A DNA stretch of 64,000 bases from Paenibacillus ottowii (GCF_006874425.1 NZ_VIJZ01000001.1:124001-188000), one strand, 5' to 3'; counted from the first letter of the stretch, positions 32,946 to 42,843 are shown. Made by a program: numbers and translations. Notes: generated by a model from the sequence alone, not told the origin.

Positions 32946-34211
32946 ATGGCTGTTATCGTAGTAAAGGGGCAGAAGGCGGATTTGACCAAGACGAATCCGG
33001 GTCTGAGCCTTGTCAATATAGGGATCGGTTGGGAGTCCTCAGCGGCTCTGGAACTCGATACTTCTGCATTTTTGCTAGGCGCTGGAGGGAAAGTGTCGGG
33101 CGATGAGGATCTGATCTTTTACAATAATCCGACCACATCCTTTATCACTTATTCAGATGGACAACAGTTTGGCGACAAAAAACAATTTTCTCTGGACCTA
33201 ACCAGAGTACCTGCCCATATCGAGAAGATCGCGTTTACGCTGACCATTTATGATGCGGATCAGAAACAACAAAATTTTGGACAGGTTCAAGGTGGATTTA
33301 TACGTTTTGTTCATCCGGTTAATGGAGAGGTTCTGCGATTTAATTTGGACAGTGGTTTTACAGTCGAGACGGCCATTGTAATAGGCGAGCTGTACCGCCA
33401 TAACGGTGAATGGAAGTTTAACGCGATAGGTGCAGGTTTTTCCGGTGGATTGGATGCGTTGTGTGCAAATTTCGGTATTGAAGTGGAAAATAATCCGGCT
33501 CCTCCGGCGCCAGTGCCTACGCCACCTCCAGCGCCTCGACCAGCACCAACACCCCCACCTGCACCTCCTGTTCCAAAGCCAGAGCCAGCTGCAACTCCAG
33601 TAAATCTGAATTTGCGGAAAATTGAGCTGAAGAAAAAGGGCGACACCATTAACCTGAAAAAGGGCTCAAGCGGGTTGGGTGAAATCCTAATCAATCTGAA
33701 CTGGAATCAGGTGCAGCAGAGCAAAGGATTTTTCAGTCGTGGCACCAAGAGTGTCGATCTGGATCTGGGCTGCTTGTATGAGATGAAGAACGGGGATAAA
33801 GGGGTTGTTCAGGCGCTTGGGGAAGCATTCGGTTCTCTCCATCGCTTCCCGTACATTGCCCTCGATGGTGACGACCGGACAGGCTCTGTGAAAACAGGGG
33901 AAAATCTCCGCATAAATGGGGCTAAAATTTCTGAGATTAAGCGAATTTTGGTGTTTACCTTCATTTATGAAGGAGTCACGAACTGGTCACAAGCAGACGG
34001 GGTGGTCACGCTGTACCAGAAGGACGGGCCGGACATTATTGTTCATATGAACGAACATGACAATCGTAAAGGGATGTGTGCGATTGCGATGATCCAAAAT
34101 GTGAACGATGAAACGTTCAGTATCGAGAGACTCGTGCAATTCTATGGCGGTCATCGTGAACTTGATCGGGCATACAACTGGGGCATGCGCTGGACGCAGG
34201 GTAGTAAATAA
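32946..34211 (+). CDS. terA: TerD-TerA fusion protein with Pro-rich linker
   Basis: Residues 1-183 form a TerD domain, residues ~184-218 a linker of Pro and Ala, and the remainder a TerA-type domain with VDLDLGCLYEM, IALDGDDRTGS and WGMRWTQGSK at the end. The TerD domain has lost most of its acidic loop (YSDGQQFGDKKQFS replaces [12 protein letters not shown]), so only one calcium site is likely there. I chose ATG 32946 after AGGTGAC. Total 421 aa. Confidence 0.9.
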   Translation: MAVIVVKGQKADLTKTNPGLSLVNIGIGWESSAALELDTSAFLLGAGGKVSGDEDLIFYNNPTTSFITYSDGQQFGDKKQFSLDLTRVPAHIEKIAFTLTIYDADQKQQNFGQVQGGFIRFVHPVNGEVLRFNLDSGFTVETAIVIGELYRHNGEWKFNAIGAGFSGGLDALCANFGIEVENNPAPPAPVPTPPPAPRPAPTPPPAPPVPKPEPAATPVNLNLRKIELKKKGDTINLKKGSSGLGEILINLNWNQVQQSKGFFSRGTKSVDLDLGCLYEMKNGDKGVVQALGEAFGSLHRFPYIALDGDDRTGSVKTGENLRINGAKISEIKRILVFTFIYEGVTNWSQADGVVTLYQKDGPDIIVHMNEHDNRKGMCAIAMIQNVNDETFSIERLVQFYGGHRELDRAYNWGMRWTQGSK

Positions 34212-34237
34212 ACTGAATTATCGGAGGCACTCTTTTC

Positions 34238-34972
34238 ATGTTAAATGATTTATTCAAAAATATCAGCGAGAACTACGGTCATTTCTTTTCATGGAGTGAT
34301 GTGGTAGGCACGTTTACTGACCCGGTAAGTTGGGGGATTATTGGTACTCTCATTTTGCTGGAAGGTCTTTTGTCGGCGGATAACGCTTTAGTTCTTGCGG
34401 TTATGGTTAAGCATTTACCGAAGGAACAGCAGAAGAGAGCCTTATTTTACGGGATTTTAGGTGCGTATTTATTCAGATTCCTGGCCATCGGCTTGGGTAC
34501 CTTCCTGATTAAATTTACACTGATTAAGGTACTGGGTGCTGCTTATCTACTTTATATCGCTTATAAGGGCTTGTTCAAGTCCGAGGGTGATGGAGAAGTG
34601 AAGAACAAACCTACTTCTTTCTGGAAAACCGTATTAATGGTCGAACTGATGGATATTGCCTTCAGTATTGACAGCGTCATTGCCGCTTTTGGGGTGAGCG
34701 AGAAAGTATGGGTTCTGTTCATGGGTGGTATACTCGGTGTTCTGATGATGCGTGGTGTCGCACAACTGTTCCTCAAGCTCATTGACAAATTTCCGGAACT
34801 GGAACAGACAGCCTTTATTATGATCGCCATTATCGGGGGTAAAATGCTGGCTGCTGCTTTTGGCTTTCATATGTCGCAAGTATTATTCTTCGGCATTTTG
34901 ATTGCCGTCTTTGTAGGCACAATGATTCTCAGCTCGGCGAAAAGAAAGAAAAAGGCCGACAAAGAGGCTTAA
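34238..34972 (+). CDS. terC: TerC family integral membrane protein
   Basis: The 244-aa protein has about seven helices with the family motifs EGLLSADNALVLAVM and LMDIAFSIDSVIAAF, whose acidic residues sit within the membrane and probably bind a metal ion. TerC/YceF/MeeF proteins are linked to metal (manganese) export, including loading of secreted enzymes. CGGAGG lies 10 bp upstream. A terminator follows, so terB-terC form one unit. Confidence 0.93.
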   Translation: MLNDLFKNISENYGHFFSWSDVVGTFTDPVSWGIIGTLILLEGLLSADNALVLAVMVKHLPKEQQKRALFYGILGAYLFRFLAIGLGTFLIKFTLIKVLGAAYLLYIAYKGLFKSEGDGEVKNKPTSFWKTVLMVELMDIAFSIDSVIAAFGVSEKVWVLFMGGILGVLMMRGVAQLFLKLIDKFPELEQTAFIMIAIIGGKMLAAAFGFHMSQVLFFGILIAVFVGTMILSSAKRKKKADKEA

Positions 34973-34988
34973 TGTACAAAGTATAGCG

Positions 34989-35022
34989 AAATCCCTCCTG
35001 AAACTAAGGGGGGATTTCTTTT
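34989..35022 (+). terminator. Terminator after terC
   Basis: A perfect-to-near-perfect 10-bp stem AAATCCCTCC/GGGGGGATTT is followed by CTTTTA. It separates the terB-terC unit from the biosynthetic module. Confidence 0.75.
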
Positions 35023-35078
35023 ATACCCGAGGCGTAGGGCTTCAGTTAGGCGAGATAGAGCAAGAGGAGGGAAGGGCC

Positions 35079-36326
35079 CTGAAATATTTTAATGATTTAA
35101 CCTCTGAGGAAGTAGAAAGCATCTTTTGTACTCCACCATTGGAGTTTCATAACCGTTCACCCAAAAGTATATTAGCTTATGCGATAGGGGCAGCTCTGTA
35201 CATGCCGGCGACCCGCTTGGAAGTAGCGGAAGAGATCAAAAATGGAAAGCATGCAGGACTAACCACGGTCATTTTGGATTTGGAGGATGCTATAGGGGAT
35301 CAGCAGGTCGGACAGGCCGAAGAATCGCTGGCACAGCAACTGCTTCAACTATTGACCTATGTGCGCACAGGTATGATGAGTGAACAGCAATTACCTTTAC
35401 TGTTTGTACGTGTTCGCTCTGTCGAACAGCTGGAACGACTGCTGAACAGCTTGGGCGAAACCTTGGCGCTGCTCACGGGCTTTGTCCTCCCCAAGTTTTC
35501 TTCTGATCATGGACGGGCGTATTTTGCCCTCATTGCTGAATATAACCAGGCTATGCATACAAGGGCAGGAGACGCAAACCACAGACCTGTGTTGTATGGA
35601 TTGCCGATTCTTGAAAGCTCTAAAATTATTTATCGGGAAACCCGCTGGAAAGAGCTACTGTCGATTAAAGAAATTTTGGACGAATATCAGGAATATGTGC
35701 TGAATGTACGAATTGGAGCAACTGACTTCTCCAGCTTGTATGGACTGAGACGCAGCCCGGATATTACGATTTATGAAATCGCCGTCATTCGGGATTGCAT
35801 CGCGGATATTATGAACTTGTTCGGACGCGTGGACTCGGGTTATGTCATTTCCGGTCCTGTATGGGAATATTTCTCTCACCGAGAACGTATCTTTAAACCT
35901 CAATTAAGAGTGTCACCCTTTGAAAATGCATTTGGGAAGCCTGGGCGCCACTTGCGAATGGATTTCATTTCAGATGCGGTGGATGGGCTGATTCGAGAGG
36001 TCATGATGGACAAAGAGAACGGGATTATCGGCAAAACGATTATTCATCCGTCCCACATTAAGCCAGTTCAGGCCATGTATGTGGTGACCCATGAAGAATA
36101 TATGGATGCACTTGAGATTGTTGAGCGTAACGACGGCAGTTTGGGTGTATTCAAGAGCACCTATGCCAACAAAATGAACGAAATTAAGCCTCATTTGAAT
36201 TGGGCTCATCGTATTATAAATAGATCTAAAGTATACGGGGTGTTACATGAACAACAACAATTTGTCAGTCTCTTACCCAACCACGAAAACACATCTGCTG
36301 CCAATTCTGGAGCGTTTCAGCGTTAA
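35079..36326 (+). CDS. CitE/HpcH-type C-C bond lyase of the Ter module, probable CTG start
   Basis: The TIM-barrel C-C lyase (citrate-lyase beta / HpcH-HpaI superfamily) of Ter operons has LYMPATR, TTVILDLEDAIGDQQV (Mg-binding Glu-Asp), LPILESSKIIY and GKTIIHPSHI. No ATG, GTG or TTG lies near the natural N-terminus. A strong AGGAGGG (35065-35071) is followed after seven bases by in-frame CTG at 35079, giving KYFNDLTSEEVESIFCTPPL before the first TTG at 35139. The family's N-terminus seems to need these residues. It should cleave or form a carbon-carbon bond in synthesis of the predicted nucleoside-like product. Confidence 0.88.
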   Translation: MKYFNDLTSEEVESIFCTPPLEFHNRSPKSILAYAIGAALYMPATRLEVAEEIKNGKHAGLTTVILDLEDAIGDQQVGQAEESLAQQLLQLLTYVRTGMMSEQQLPLLFVRVRSVEQLERLLNSLGETLALLTGFVLPKFSSDHGRAYFALIAEYNQAMHTRAGDANHRPVLYGLPILESSKIIYRETRWKELLSIKEILDEYQEYVLNVRIGATDFSSLYGLRRSPDITIYEIAVIRDCIADIMNLFGRVDSGYVISGPVWEYFSHRERIFKPQLRVSPFENAFGKPGRHLRMDFISDAVDGLIREVMMDKENGIIGKTIIHPSHIKPVQAMYVVTHEEYMDALEIVERNDGSLGVFKSTYANKMNEIKPHLNWAHRIINRSKVYGVLHEQQQFVSLLPNHENTSAANSGAFQR

Positions 36327-37725
36327 AATTACGGAAACTCATAATCCATTCCGTCTTCCTGTGGACAAGCTGTTTGCGATGGCGGCACGAGTCAACAAAA
36401 AGCGTTCGTTTTTGTTTGTCAGCAAGGTGCTCGGCAAGCATATTCCGGTAAATCCATACACTTCTCTGTTAAGTGGGGCAGCATTGGCAGTCCTGCTATA
36501 TAAGGAGCTTGTCCCACAGTCAGGACAACAGATGGATAAACTGATTCAAGAGGCCGTGAGAGGACTTCTTGACCCGAACTATGCGAAAGAGGCCTATGAA
36601 AAGCTAATGAATGAGCGTTTGACTTTTGCTTTTCCAGAGCCAATCAAGTTTGTTGGTTTTGCCGAGACGGCTACAGCCCTCGGGCACAGCATGTATAGGT
36701 TATTTGATGACGGTGCTACATATATTCATACGACACGCGAGGATATTCCGGACCTTCGGCCTGTTATTCGGTTTGAAGAAGAGCATTCGCACGCGGTTGA
36801 TCATCGTTGCTATGCACTGAATGAGGATGCTTTTGCCGGAGATGGACCGATTGTGCTGGTAGATGATGAGATTACGACCGGAAAAACAACACTTAATATT
36901 ATACGGGATATTCAGGAGCATTTTCCGCGCAAACAGTATGTGATAGCTTCGTTATTGGACTGGCGGACAGACAGCGACGAGCAGGCTTTTGCCGATCTGG
37001 AAGCAGAGCTGGGCATCAGGATTACGCCTCTAAGTTTGCTCAAAGGAAAGATAGAAATTCAGGGAGCACCGATACTGGACCACACAGAATATGCCGGACA
37101 GACCGGGAACGCAGAGCATGCGGCCACTAGTACTGTGGAGGTTAATCAAGATTCTCCTGGAATAATTGACTGCCATCTTGAAAAGGATGCTTCCACTTTT
37201 GAGCGAGTATCACACAGCTCTCTATCAACCGATGGATACGTCAATACAGCTCCTTATCTTAAATATACTGGTCGTTTTGGTCTACAATCCGCCGACAATC
37301 CAGCATTGGATGCAGAAATCGCGCGCACAGCTGAACGACTGAACCAACTTCGTTCAGGACAACGCACACTGGTAATGGGTACGGGTGAATTTATGTACAT
37401 TCCTATGCGCATTGCTGCGGAGTTAGGTCCGGATGTTTCTTACCAATCGACGACACGCAGTCCGGTATATCCCCACCAGGAAGAAGGGTATGGCGTCGCT
37501 TGTGGTGTGACCTATCCTTCACCTGAGGACAGCACGGTACGCAATTTTATTTATAATGTAGAGCCCGGTCAGTATGACGAAATATTCGTTTTGCTGGAAA
37601 GAGAGTCGGACCCAGAGCGAATGAAGCCCATGTTGGATGCATTGGCCTGTCTGGGCTGCAAGAATGTGCATGTCGCTTATTTTAACGGTTTAACTAAGCA
37701 GGAGAATAAAGGAGCGCGGATATGA
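36247..37725 (+). CDS. Phosphoribosyltransferase with TRSP C-terminal domain
   Basis: The 492-aa protein has a type I PRTase domain with PRPP loop PIVLVDDEITTGKTT near residues 200-214, followed by a linker and the C-terminal TRSP domain (GTGEFMYIPMRIA, SRSPVYPHQEEGY-like block). The predicted reaction couples a base or other acceptor to phosphoribose. The ATG at 36247 lies 80 bp inside the lyase gene in another frame; GGGGTG precedes it. This long overlap is unusual but both frames look coding. It ends with an ATGA overlap with the next gene. Confidence 0.88.
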   Translation: MNNNNLSVSYPTTKTHLLPILERFSVKITETHNPFRLPVDKLFAMAARVNKKRSFLFVSKVLGKHIPVNPYTSLLSGAALAVLLYKELVPQSGQQMDKLIQEAVRGLLDPNYAKEAYEKLMNERLTFAFPEPIKFVGFAETATALGHSMYRLFDDGATYIHTTREDIPDLRPVIRFEEEHSHAVDHRCYALNEDAFAGDGPIVLVDDEITTGKTTLNIIRDIQEHFPRKQYVIASLLDWRTDSDEQAFADLEAELGIRITPLSLLKGKIEIQGAPILDHTEYAGQTGNAEHAATSTVEVNQDSPGIIDCHLEKDASTFERVSHSSLSTDGYVNTAPYLKYTGRFGLQSADNPALDAEIARTAERLNQLRSGQRTLVMGTGEFMYIPMRIAAELGPDVSYQSTTRSPVYPHQEEGYGVACGVTYPSPEDSTVRNFIYNVEPGQYDEIFVLLERESDPERMKPMLDALACLGCKNVHVAYFNGLTKQENKGARI

Positions 37726-38873
37726 AGCAAGCACTTATGGAGCAAATACAGCAGAAGAACATTCATCCGCCCGTACCGCTAGGCAGTTATCCTGCCTCGG
37801 ATGTTACTTTTTTATTGAAGGATTTGAGCCGAGTTGCGTTGGAACAAGGAACGGAGGATCGCGAAGAGGCGATACAGTCTGGAGTCCATTATTCAGAAAT
37901 GCTGCCCGTGGAATACCAACCCACAGCAGAGTATATTGAATTGTTTCATCAAACGCTTGCCCAATCTGCCCAAAAGGTTGCATTAGCAGCAGCTTCTGTG
38001 GCTGAGATGATTGTGAGAAAAAGAGGCCTGAACACGGCGATTGTTTCTCTTGCCAGAGCGGGAACGCCTATTGGCATCCTGATCAAGCGTTATATTGACT
38101 GGAAGTATGGCGTATCTATGCCTCATTACAGCATTTCTATTATTCGTGGCAAAGGCATTGACCGGAATGCTATTTTATATATTTTACAGCAGCATGGGCT
38201 GGAAATTGAACTTCAGTTTGTCGATGGCTGGACGGGGAAAGGAGCCATTCGTCAGGTGTTGATCGAGGCTTGCCATGAAATGAATGCAGATTACGGGCTG
38301 CGCCTAAATGATGATCTGGCGGTGCTGGCTGATCCAGGCAGCTGCTCGGAGACCTTTGGTACACGAGAGGATTATTTGATCCCGAGCGCTTGTCTCAATT
38401 CAACCGTATCAGGTCTGATGAGCCGGACGGTATTACGCGACGATTTGATAGGCCCGGACGATTTTCACGGGGCTAAATATTATGAATCTTGGCGGTCAGT
38501 GGATCAGTCCAATACGTTTGTGGACACGGTATCCGGGTACTTTCAAGCCGTGGCTGAAACGGCGGTTGCACATGCGGAACAGATGACATTGAACCCGCCT
38601 GCCGTGACGTGGCAAGGCTTACGGGATATTGAGGCGATTCAGCAGGCATTTGGTATTCGGGATATCAATCTGGTCAAGCCGGGAGTGGGGGAGACGACCC
38701 GCGTATTGCTCCGCAGGGTGCCGTGGAAAATTCTGATTGACCGTGAAGATAATCCGAATCTTCAGCATATTATGCTGCTGGCCAAGGATCGTGGAGTGCC
38801 TGTTGAGGTATTTGAAGGATTGACTTATTCCTGTTGCGGAATCATCAAGCCGCTAAAAGGGGGACAAGAATGA
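37722..38873 (+). CDS. StiP-type PRTase with PELOTA-like C-terminal domain
   Basis: The 383-aa protein is the second PRTase-like member of Ter modules (annotated as cysteine protease StiP in databases). The middle holds IVSLARAGTPIGILIKRYIDW and a PRPP-like region VDGWTGKGAIRQVLIEA. The last ~80 residues (RVPWKILIDR, LQHIMLLAKDRGVPVEVFEG, YSCCGIIK) have the L7Ae/PELOTA RNA-binding pattern. The start overlaps the preceding stop as ATGA. The protease name is doubtful; the PRTase reading fits the operon better. Confidence 0.85.
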   Translation: MKQALMEQIQQKNIHPPVPLGSYPASDVTFLLKDLSRVALEQGTEDREEAIQSGVHYSEMLPVEYQPTAEYIELFHQTLAQSAQKVALAAASVAEMIVRKRGLNTAIVSLARAGTPIGILIKRYIDWKYGVSMPHYSISIIRGKGIDRNAILYILQQHGLEIELQFVDGWTGKGAIRQVLIEACHEMNADYGLRLNDDLAVLADPGSCSETFGTREDYLIPSACLNSTVSGLMSRTVLRDDLIGPDDFHGAKYYESWRSVDQSNTFVDTVSGYFQAVAETAVAHAEQMTLNPPAVTWQGLRDIEAIQQAFGIRDINLVKPGVGETTRVLLRRVPWKILIDREDNPNLQHIMLLAKDRGVPVEVFEGLTYSCCGIIKPLKGGQE

Positions 38874-39697
38874 TCTACGCAAGTGATCTGGATCAGACAT
38901 TGATTTATTCCAAACGTTCGCTTGGTGTGCCGCTGGAATCCCCTGGTCTGCTGCCTGCGGAACAGATCGACGGAGTGACGTCGGCTTTTATTTCTGCACA
39001 AGCTTTGCAATTGCTCAAGACCCTACCGGCAGATGTCATGTTTATGCCTGTGACGACCCGGACCATGGAGCAGTATAAACGAATCACCGTATTCCAGACG
39101 GAATTGATTCCCGCCTATGCCGTGACGAGTAATGGCGGAAACATCATTGTCGGAGGCGAGGTGGACCGAGAGTGGAATCGGAGTATTCACGAACAAGTAC
39201 GCCGTGATGGTGCTCATGCGGAAGAAGCACGTCAAGTATTCGGACAGGTGCTGCATGAGGACTGGGTCATAAGCGAGCGTTTTTGCGATGAATTATTTTA
39301 TGCTTTCGTGATCGACCGGGATCGTATGCCGCTGGAACAGGTGCTGGACAAGGCGCGGGTGATGCAGGAAATGGGCTGGGAGGTATCCATTCAAGGCCGA
39401 AAAGTATATCTGGTGCCTGCGGCCGTGAATAAGCAGGCAGCCGTGGAACATATTCGTAACCTCACCAATGGGGGAGCTGTGGTTGCATCCGGTGACTCTT
39501 TGCTGGACCGTTGTCTGCTGGATTATGCCGACTATGCGATTGCGCCGCGTCATGGTGAATTGTATCGGGAACAGCTGCGGGATCAGCTAGAGGTCAATTA
39601 CCGATTTACGGAAGTGTCGGGGGTTTATGCAGCGGATGAAATAATGGAATATGTCTATGAAGTACACGGGAACATGTCAGCGGCTCGTACTTCATAA
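38870..39697 (+). CDS. HAD phosphatase of the Ter module
   Basis: Motif I is YASDLDQTLIYS with nucleophile Asp6 and acid Asp8, motif II VTTRTMEQY, and motif IV VVASGDSLLDRCLL. It belongs to the sucrose-6-phosphate-phosphatase-like HAD group. It should remove a phosphate from an intermediate made by the two PRTase proteins. ATG 38870 overlaps the previous stop by 4 bp (ATGA), with AAAGGGGGA ahead of it. Confidence 0.9.
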   Translation: MIYASDLDQTLIYSKRSLGVPLESPGLLPAEQIDGVTSAFISAQALQLLKTLPADVMFMPVTTRTMEQYKRITVFQTELIPAYAVTSNGGNIIVGGEVDREWNRSIHEQVRRDGAHAEEARQVFGQVLHEDWVISERFCDELFYAFVIDRDRMPLEQVLDKARVMQEMGWEVSIQGRKVYLVPAAVNKQAAVEHIRNLTNGGAVVASGDSLLDRCLLDYADYAIAPRHGELYREQLRDQLEVNYRFTEVSGVYAADEIMEYVYEVHGNMSAARTS

Positions 39698-39722
39698 TTA
39701 AAATCATAGGGGACGTGGCGCT

Positions 39723-40755
39723 GTGAAGAAGGTCAAAGTGTATTTTAACCGCTGGTTTTCGGTAGTGTATCATTATATGAAACGCTATTCGTAACAATGA
39801 GGACGGTATTACGTTCGAGATCTATGCCACACACTCTGATCCGCAGCACATGGCACTGCAGGCCAGTGATGTAGCTGAAGTAGAGCCGCGCACAAGCGGT
39901 GTGGAGTACGCACAATTTTGTGCTGATTTTTGTAGACGGCACCAAATTGATATCTTTATTCCGCGATGGAATATGCTCGATATTAGCAGGCATCTTTATT
40001 TATTCGACGATATTGGGACAGAAGTAATGGTGTGCCGGGATACCGAATTGCTGGAGCAATTGATGGAAAAGGATCTGTTTTATGAATCCATCCGTCAAAA
40101 GGGGATTGTCGCGATTCCCGATTATGCCATTGCCAGCAATGCCGAGCAGTTTAAACAGGCATACGAATCATTAATAGCACTTGGGCACAAGGTATGCTTT
40201 AAGCCATGTAATGCTGAAGGTGGAATGGGCTTTCGTATCATTGATAATGAACGCAACCCGCTGAAGGAACTGTTCGGCCACGCGCTGAACCATATTTCAT
40301 TTGAGGAAGCACATCGCGTATTGTCTTCCACAGAGACGTTTCCCAATTTGATGGTGATGGAACTGCTGGAGGGATACGAATACAGTATTGACTGCTTGGC
40401 TGACCGAAACGGAAAATTGTTAACAGCCGTTCCGCGTCAGAAGGCAGGAGGACGTTTACGACTGCTGGAGCAACATCCTGAGCTGTTAAAAGTGGCAGAG
40501 AAGGTCGCTGAGGCGTATCACATTCCGTACAATTATAACATTCAAGTTAAATATAACGGTGAGCGAGCCAAGTTGCTAGAGATCAACCCGCGGATGTCTG
40601 GAGGACTTCATGTCTCATGCTTGTCTGGTATCAATTTTCCCTATCTGGCGGTAAAATCGGCTTTGGGTTATGAAATCGGTTCACTACACCCACAATACAA
40701 CATTCTAGCCAGTCATATCGAGCAGCCAATCAAGATAAGCCAATCCTTACATTGA
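39723..40755 (+). pseudogene. ATP-grasp ligase of the Ter module, one-base frameshift near 39780
   Basis: A GTG at 39723 opens KKVKVYFNRWFSVVYHYM, the expected N-terminus, but the frame ends at TAA 39792. Removing one A from the AAA at 39780-39782 gives a continuous reading NAIRNNEDGITFEIYATHSD into the long frame that runs to 40755. That frame holds the ATP-grasp core: HKVCFKPCNAEGGMGFRI, VMELLEGYEYSIDCL and KLLEINPRMSGGLHVS with the metal-binding Glu and Asn. An internal ATG at 39850 would lose ~40 residues. It may be a true mutation, slippage, or an assembly error. Confidence 0.8.
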
Positions 40756-40813
40756 CATAGATAAATATTGTTTTCTACAATATGGTAAGGGTTTACGTCA
40801 GGAGGTACAAGCT

Positions 40814-41494
40814 ATGACTTCTAAAATGTGGGGTGCCACGATTGCTGTGGTCAGCTACCTGATTGCGCTTTTACTAAGTTATTGGTTGCCGTTGTTTGTG
40901 TGTTTGGCGATTCCGATCATTTGTATGGGAGGATACAGCCTCATCATGGCTGTTCGCCATCCTCGACCTAATCTGACCGGTTCCGTGATTCCGGTGGTGC
41001 AGGAGCAGGTCGGTGAGACACAGCAGCATGAAAAGGAGGATGCCGGTCGACCGGAGTCTATAACAGGACAAGCACGTTTGTCGGACCAGATGACCAGTGA
41101 ATTTGTTCAGGTCATGGAATATTTGGATGTACTGGAGGACATGGTGATCTCCGAGGGACAGAAAGATGCGCTTGATAACGAGATTGTCGAGAAAGCACTG
41201 GCTCTATTTGCCCGTTTGCAGCGGGTCATACCGCTTTTGCACGAATTGAATAACAGCGAAGTGAATCACACGGTTCGGAGATTGATTTTGAAGGACTTGA
41301 ACGGACTGATTAACCCGTTTCTTCGTCTCAGTGGCGATGCCAAACGGACCAACCGCAGGACGCTACTCAACGGATTGCGAGATGTAGATAGCAAAATATC
41401 TGTAATTGTATCCACGGTGGAACATAAGGATCTGATGGAATTACAGAGCAAAGCAGAGCTTATTCACCAGCGGTATAGCAGTTCCGAATTGTAG
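40814..41494 (+). CDS. XpaC-like membrane protein partnered with TelA
   Basis: The 226-aa protein has two membrane helices within residues 5-50 and then a helical cytoplasmic domain (MEYLDVLEDMVISEGQKDALD ... HTVRRLILKDLNGLINPFLR). In B. subtilis, xpaC is adjacent to yaaN, a TelA-family gene; the layout here is the same, so this is probably the membrane partner of the next protein. Assignment rests on layout and general form more than on strong motifs. AGGAGG lies seven bases upstream. Confidence 0.55.
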   Translation: MTSKMWGATIAVVSYLIALLLSYWLPLFVCLAIPIICMGGYSLIMAVRHPRPNLTGSVIPVVQEQVGETQQHEKEDAGRPESITGQARLSDQMTSEFVQVMEYLDVLEDMVISEGQKDALDNEIVEKALALFARLQRVIPLLHELNNSEVNHTVRRLILKDLNGLINPFLRLSGDAKRTNRRTLLNGLRDVDSKISVIVSTVEHKDLMELQSKAELIHQRYSSSEL

Positions 41495-41574
41495 GCGATT
41501 TTTAATTTTTAGCTCTGAATAACACTGATTAGCCTTGGTTTAGCAGTTTGTTTTCAGAATAGGAGGTTAGCATT

Positions 41575-42675
41575 ATGGCGACCCCATGGGCTGAATTGAA
41601 AAAAGAAGATGAACAAAAGGTGACTGAGGAGGCTTCACAGCTGATTCAAAAGGTAGCACAAAGCGATGTTATGAGTCTGGATACCTTAATGGATGACATC
41701 GGTAAGCTGGGGGTTAAAACGCAGGAACGGGCGGGACAAACCCTTAAAATGTTGGATCGTCCGGTAAACGACCTCATGTCTGGTGATCGGGCTGAGGTCT
41801 CGAATATGATCTTAAAACTCCGGGATGAATGCGAAACGCTTCAGCAGAGTAAAGATGTGGGTTTTTTTGGCAAGCTCCTGCGTAAAAGTCCGTTGAAAAA
41901 CTACATTTATAAGTATCAGTCGGTGAAGACGAACATCGAGAAAATCATTACTGCTTTGAGAGATGGCAAGGATAACTTGGAAGAAAACATTGTCAGCATG
42001 CGGCAGTTGAAGAAGGCTTCCATCGAAGAAATTTACAATTTGCAGACGAAGATTGCCTTTGGTAATCGCTTGAAAGAGCTGTTTGAAACCGAGATTGCTA
42101 AGCCGGAAAATGAAAATCGCAAGCCTCATCTGGAGCGGGGATTGCGCAAAGTGGTTACTCGCACACAGTCGATGACTGAAATGATCTTGTTATACAATCA
42201 GGCGATTGCGGCAACGGATATTATTAATGATAATAATGATAAACTGATTGATTCCGTTAATAATGCGATTGATAAAACATCGAATCTAATCACCGTATCA
42301 GCTATGATCGCGATGGCACTGGCGGATCAAGATAAAATTATTTCAGCCGTTGATGCCACTAACCGTACGATTGAGGATCAATTCAAGGAAAATGCGAAGC
42401 TTCTCAAAACGACGACCGAGAGAACAACGGATCTGCTTAGCAAGCCGTCTATGTCATTGGAGGCTGTGAATCAGGCGATTGGCGATTTGGTATCTGCTTT
42501 GGATCTGTCTGAAAAATCGAACCGTCGAATTATTGAAAGCTGCCACGATTATACAAGTAAAATGACAGCAATCAATGCTAACCTTAGCCAGCGTTTGGGG
42601 ATTGGAGGAAAAGAACAATCCCAACCGCTGAAGGGTAACCCTTCTGCTGAGGGGCTAAGCTCGTTTTTGAACTGA
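41575..42675 (+). CDS. telA: TelA-family toxic anion resistance protein
   Basis: The 366-aa helical protein begins WAELKKEDEQKVTEEASQLI, followed by the TelA core: FFGKLLRKSPLKNYIYKYQS, LKKASIEEIYNLQTKIAFGN and INDNNDKLIDSVNNAIDKT. The family (TelA, YaaN, YceH, KlaA) is linked to tellurite and cell-envelope stress resistance; the mechanism is unknown. AGGAGG precedes the ATG. A terminator follows. Confidence 0.92.
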   Translation: MATPWAELKKEDEQKVTEEASQLIQKVAQSDVMSLDTLMDDIGKLGVKTQERAGQTLKMLDRPVNDLMSGDRAEVSNMILKLRDECETLQQSKDVGFFGKLLRKSPLKNYIYKYQSVKTNIEKIITALRDGKDNLEENIVSMRQLKKASIEEIYNLQTKIAFGNRLKELFETEIAKPENENRKPHLERGLRKVVTRTQSMTEMILLYNQAIAATDIINDNNDKLIDSVNNAIDKTSNLITVSAMIAMALADQDKIISAVDATNRTIEDQFKENAKLLKTTTERTTDLLSKPSMSLEAVNQAIGDLVSALDLSEKSNRRIIESCHDYTSKMTAINANLSQRLGIGGKEQSQPLKGNPSAEGLSSFLN

Positions 42676-42707
42676 TAGCTAATTTATGAGAACACAATAA
42701 TCTATGA

Positions 42708-42743
42708 AAAGACGCCATGGTGAGTCCAAACGGCGTCTTTTTT
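42708..42743 (+). terminator. Terminator after telA
   Basis: A 9-bp stem AAAGACGCC/GGCGTCTTT is followed by TTTT. Confidence 0.88.
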
Positions 42744-42843
42744 TGGTTTGCCAGCGGACCCTAAAGGACATGATAAACATAGATAACATTCTCGTGCATA
42801 AACTCTTAAAAAGTGAACTGACAAAGGAGAGAATGAGCGTATA

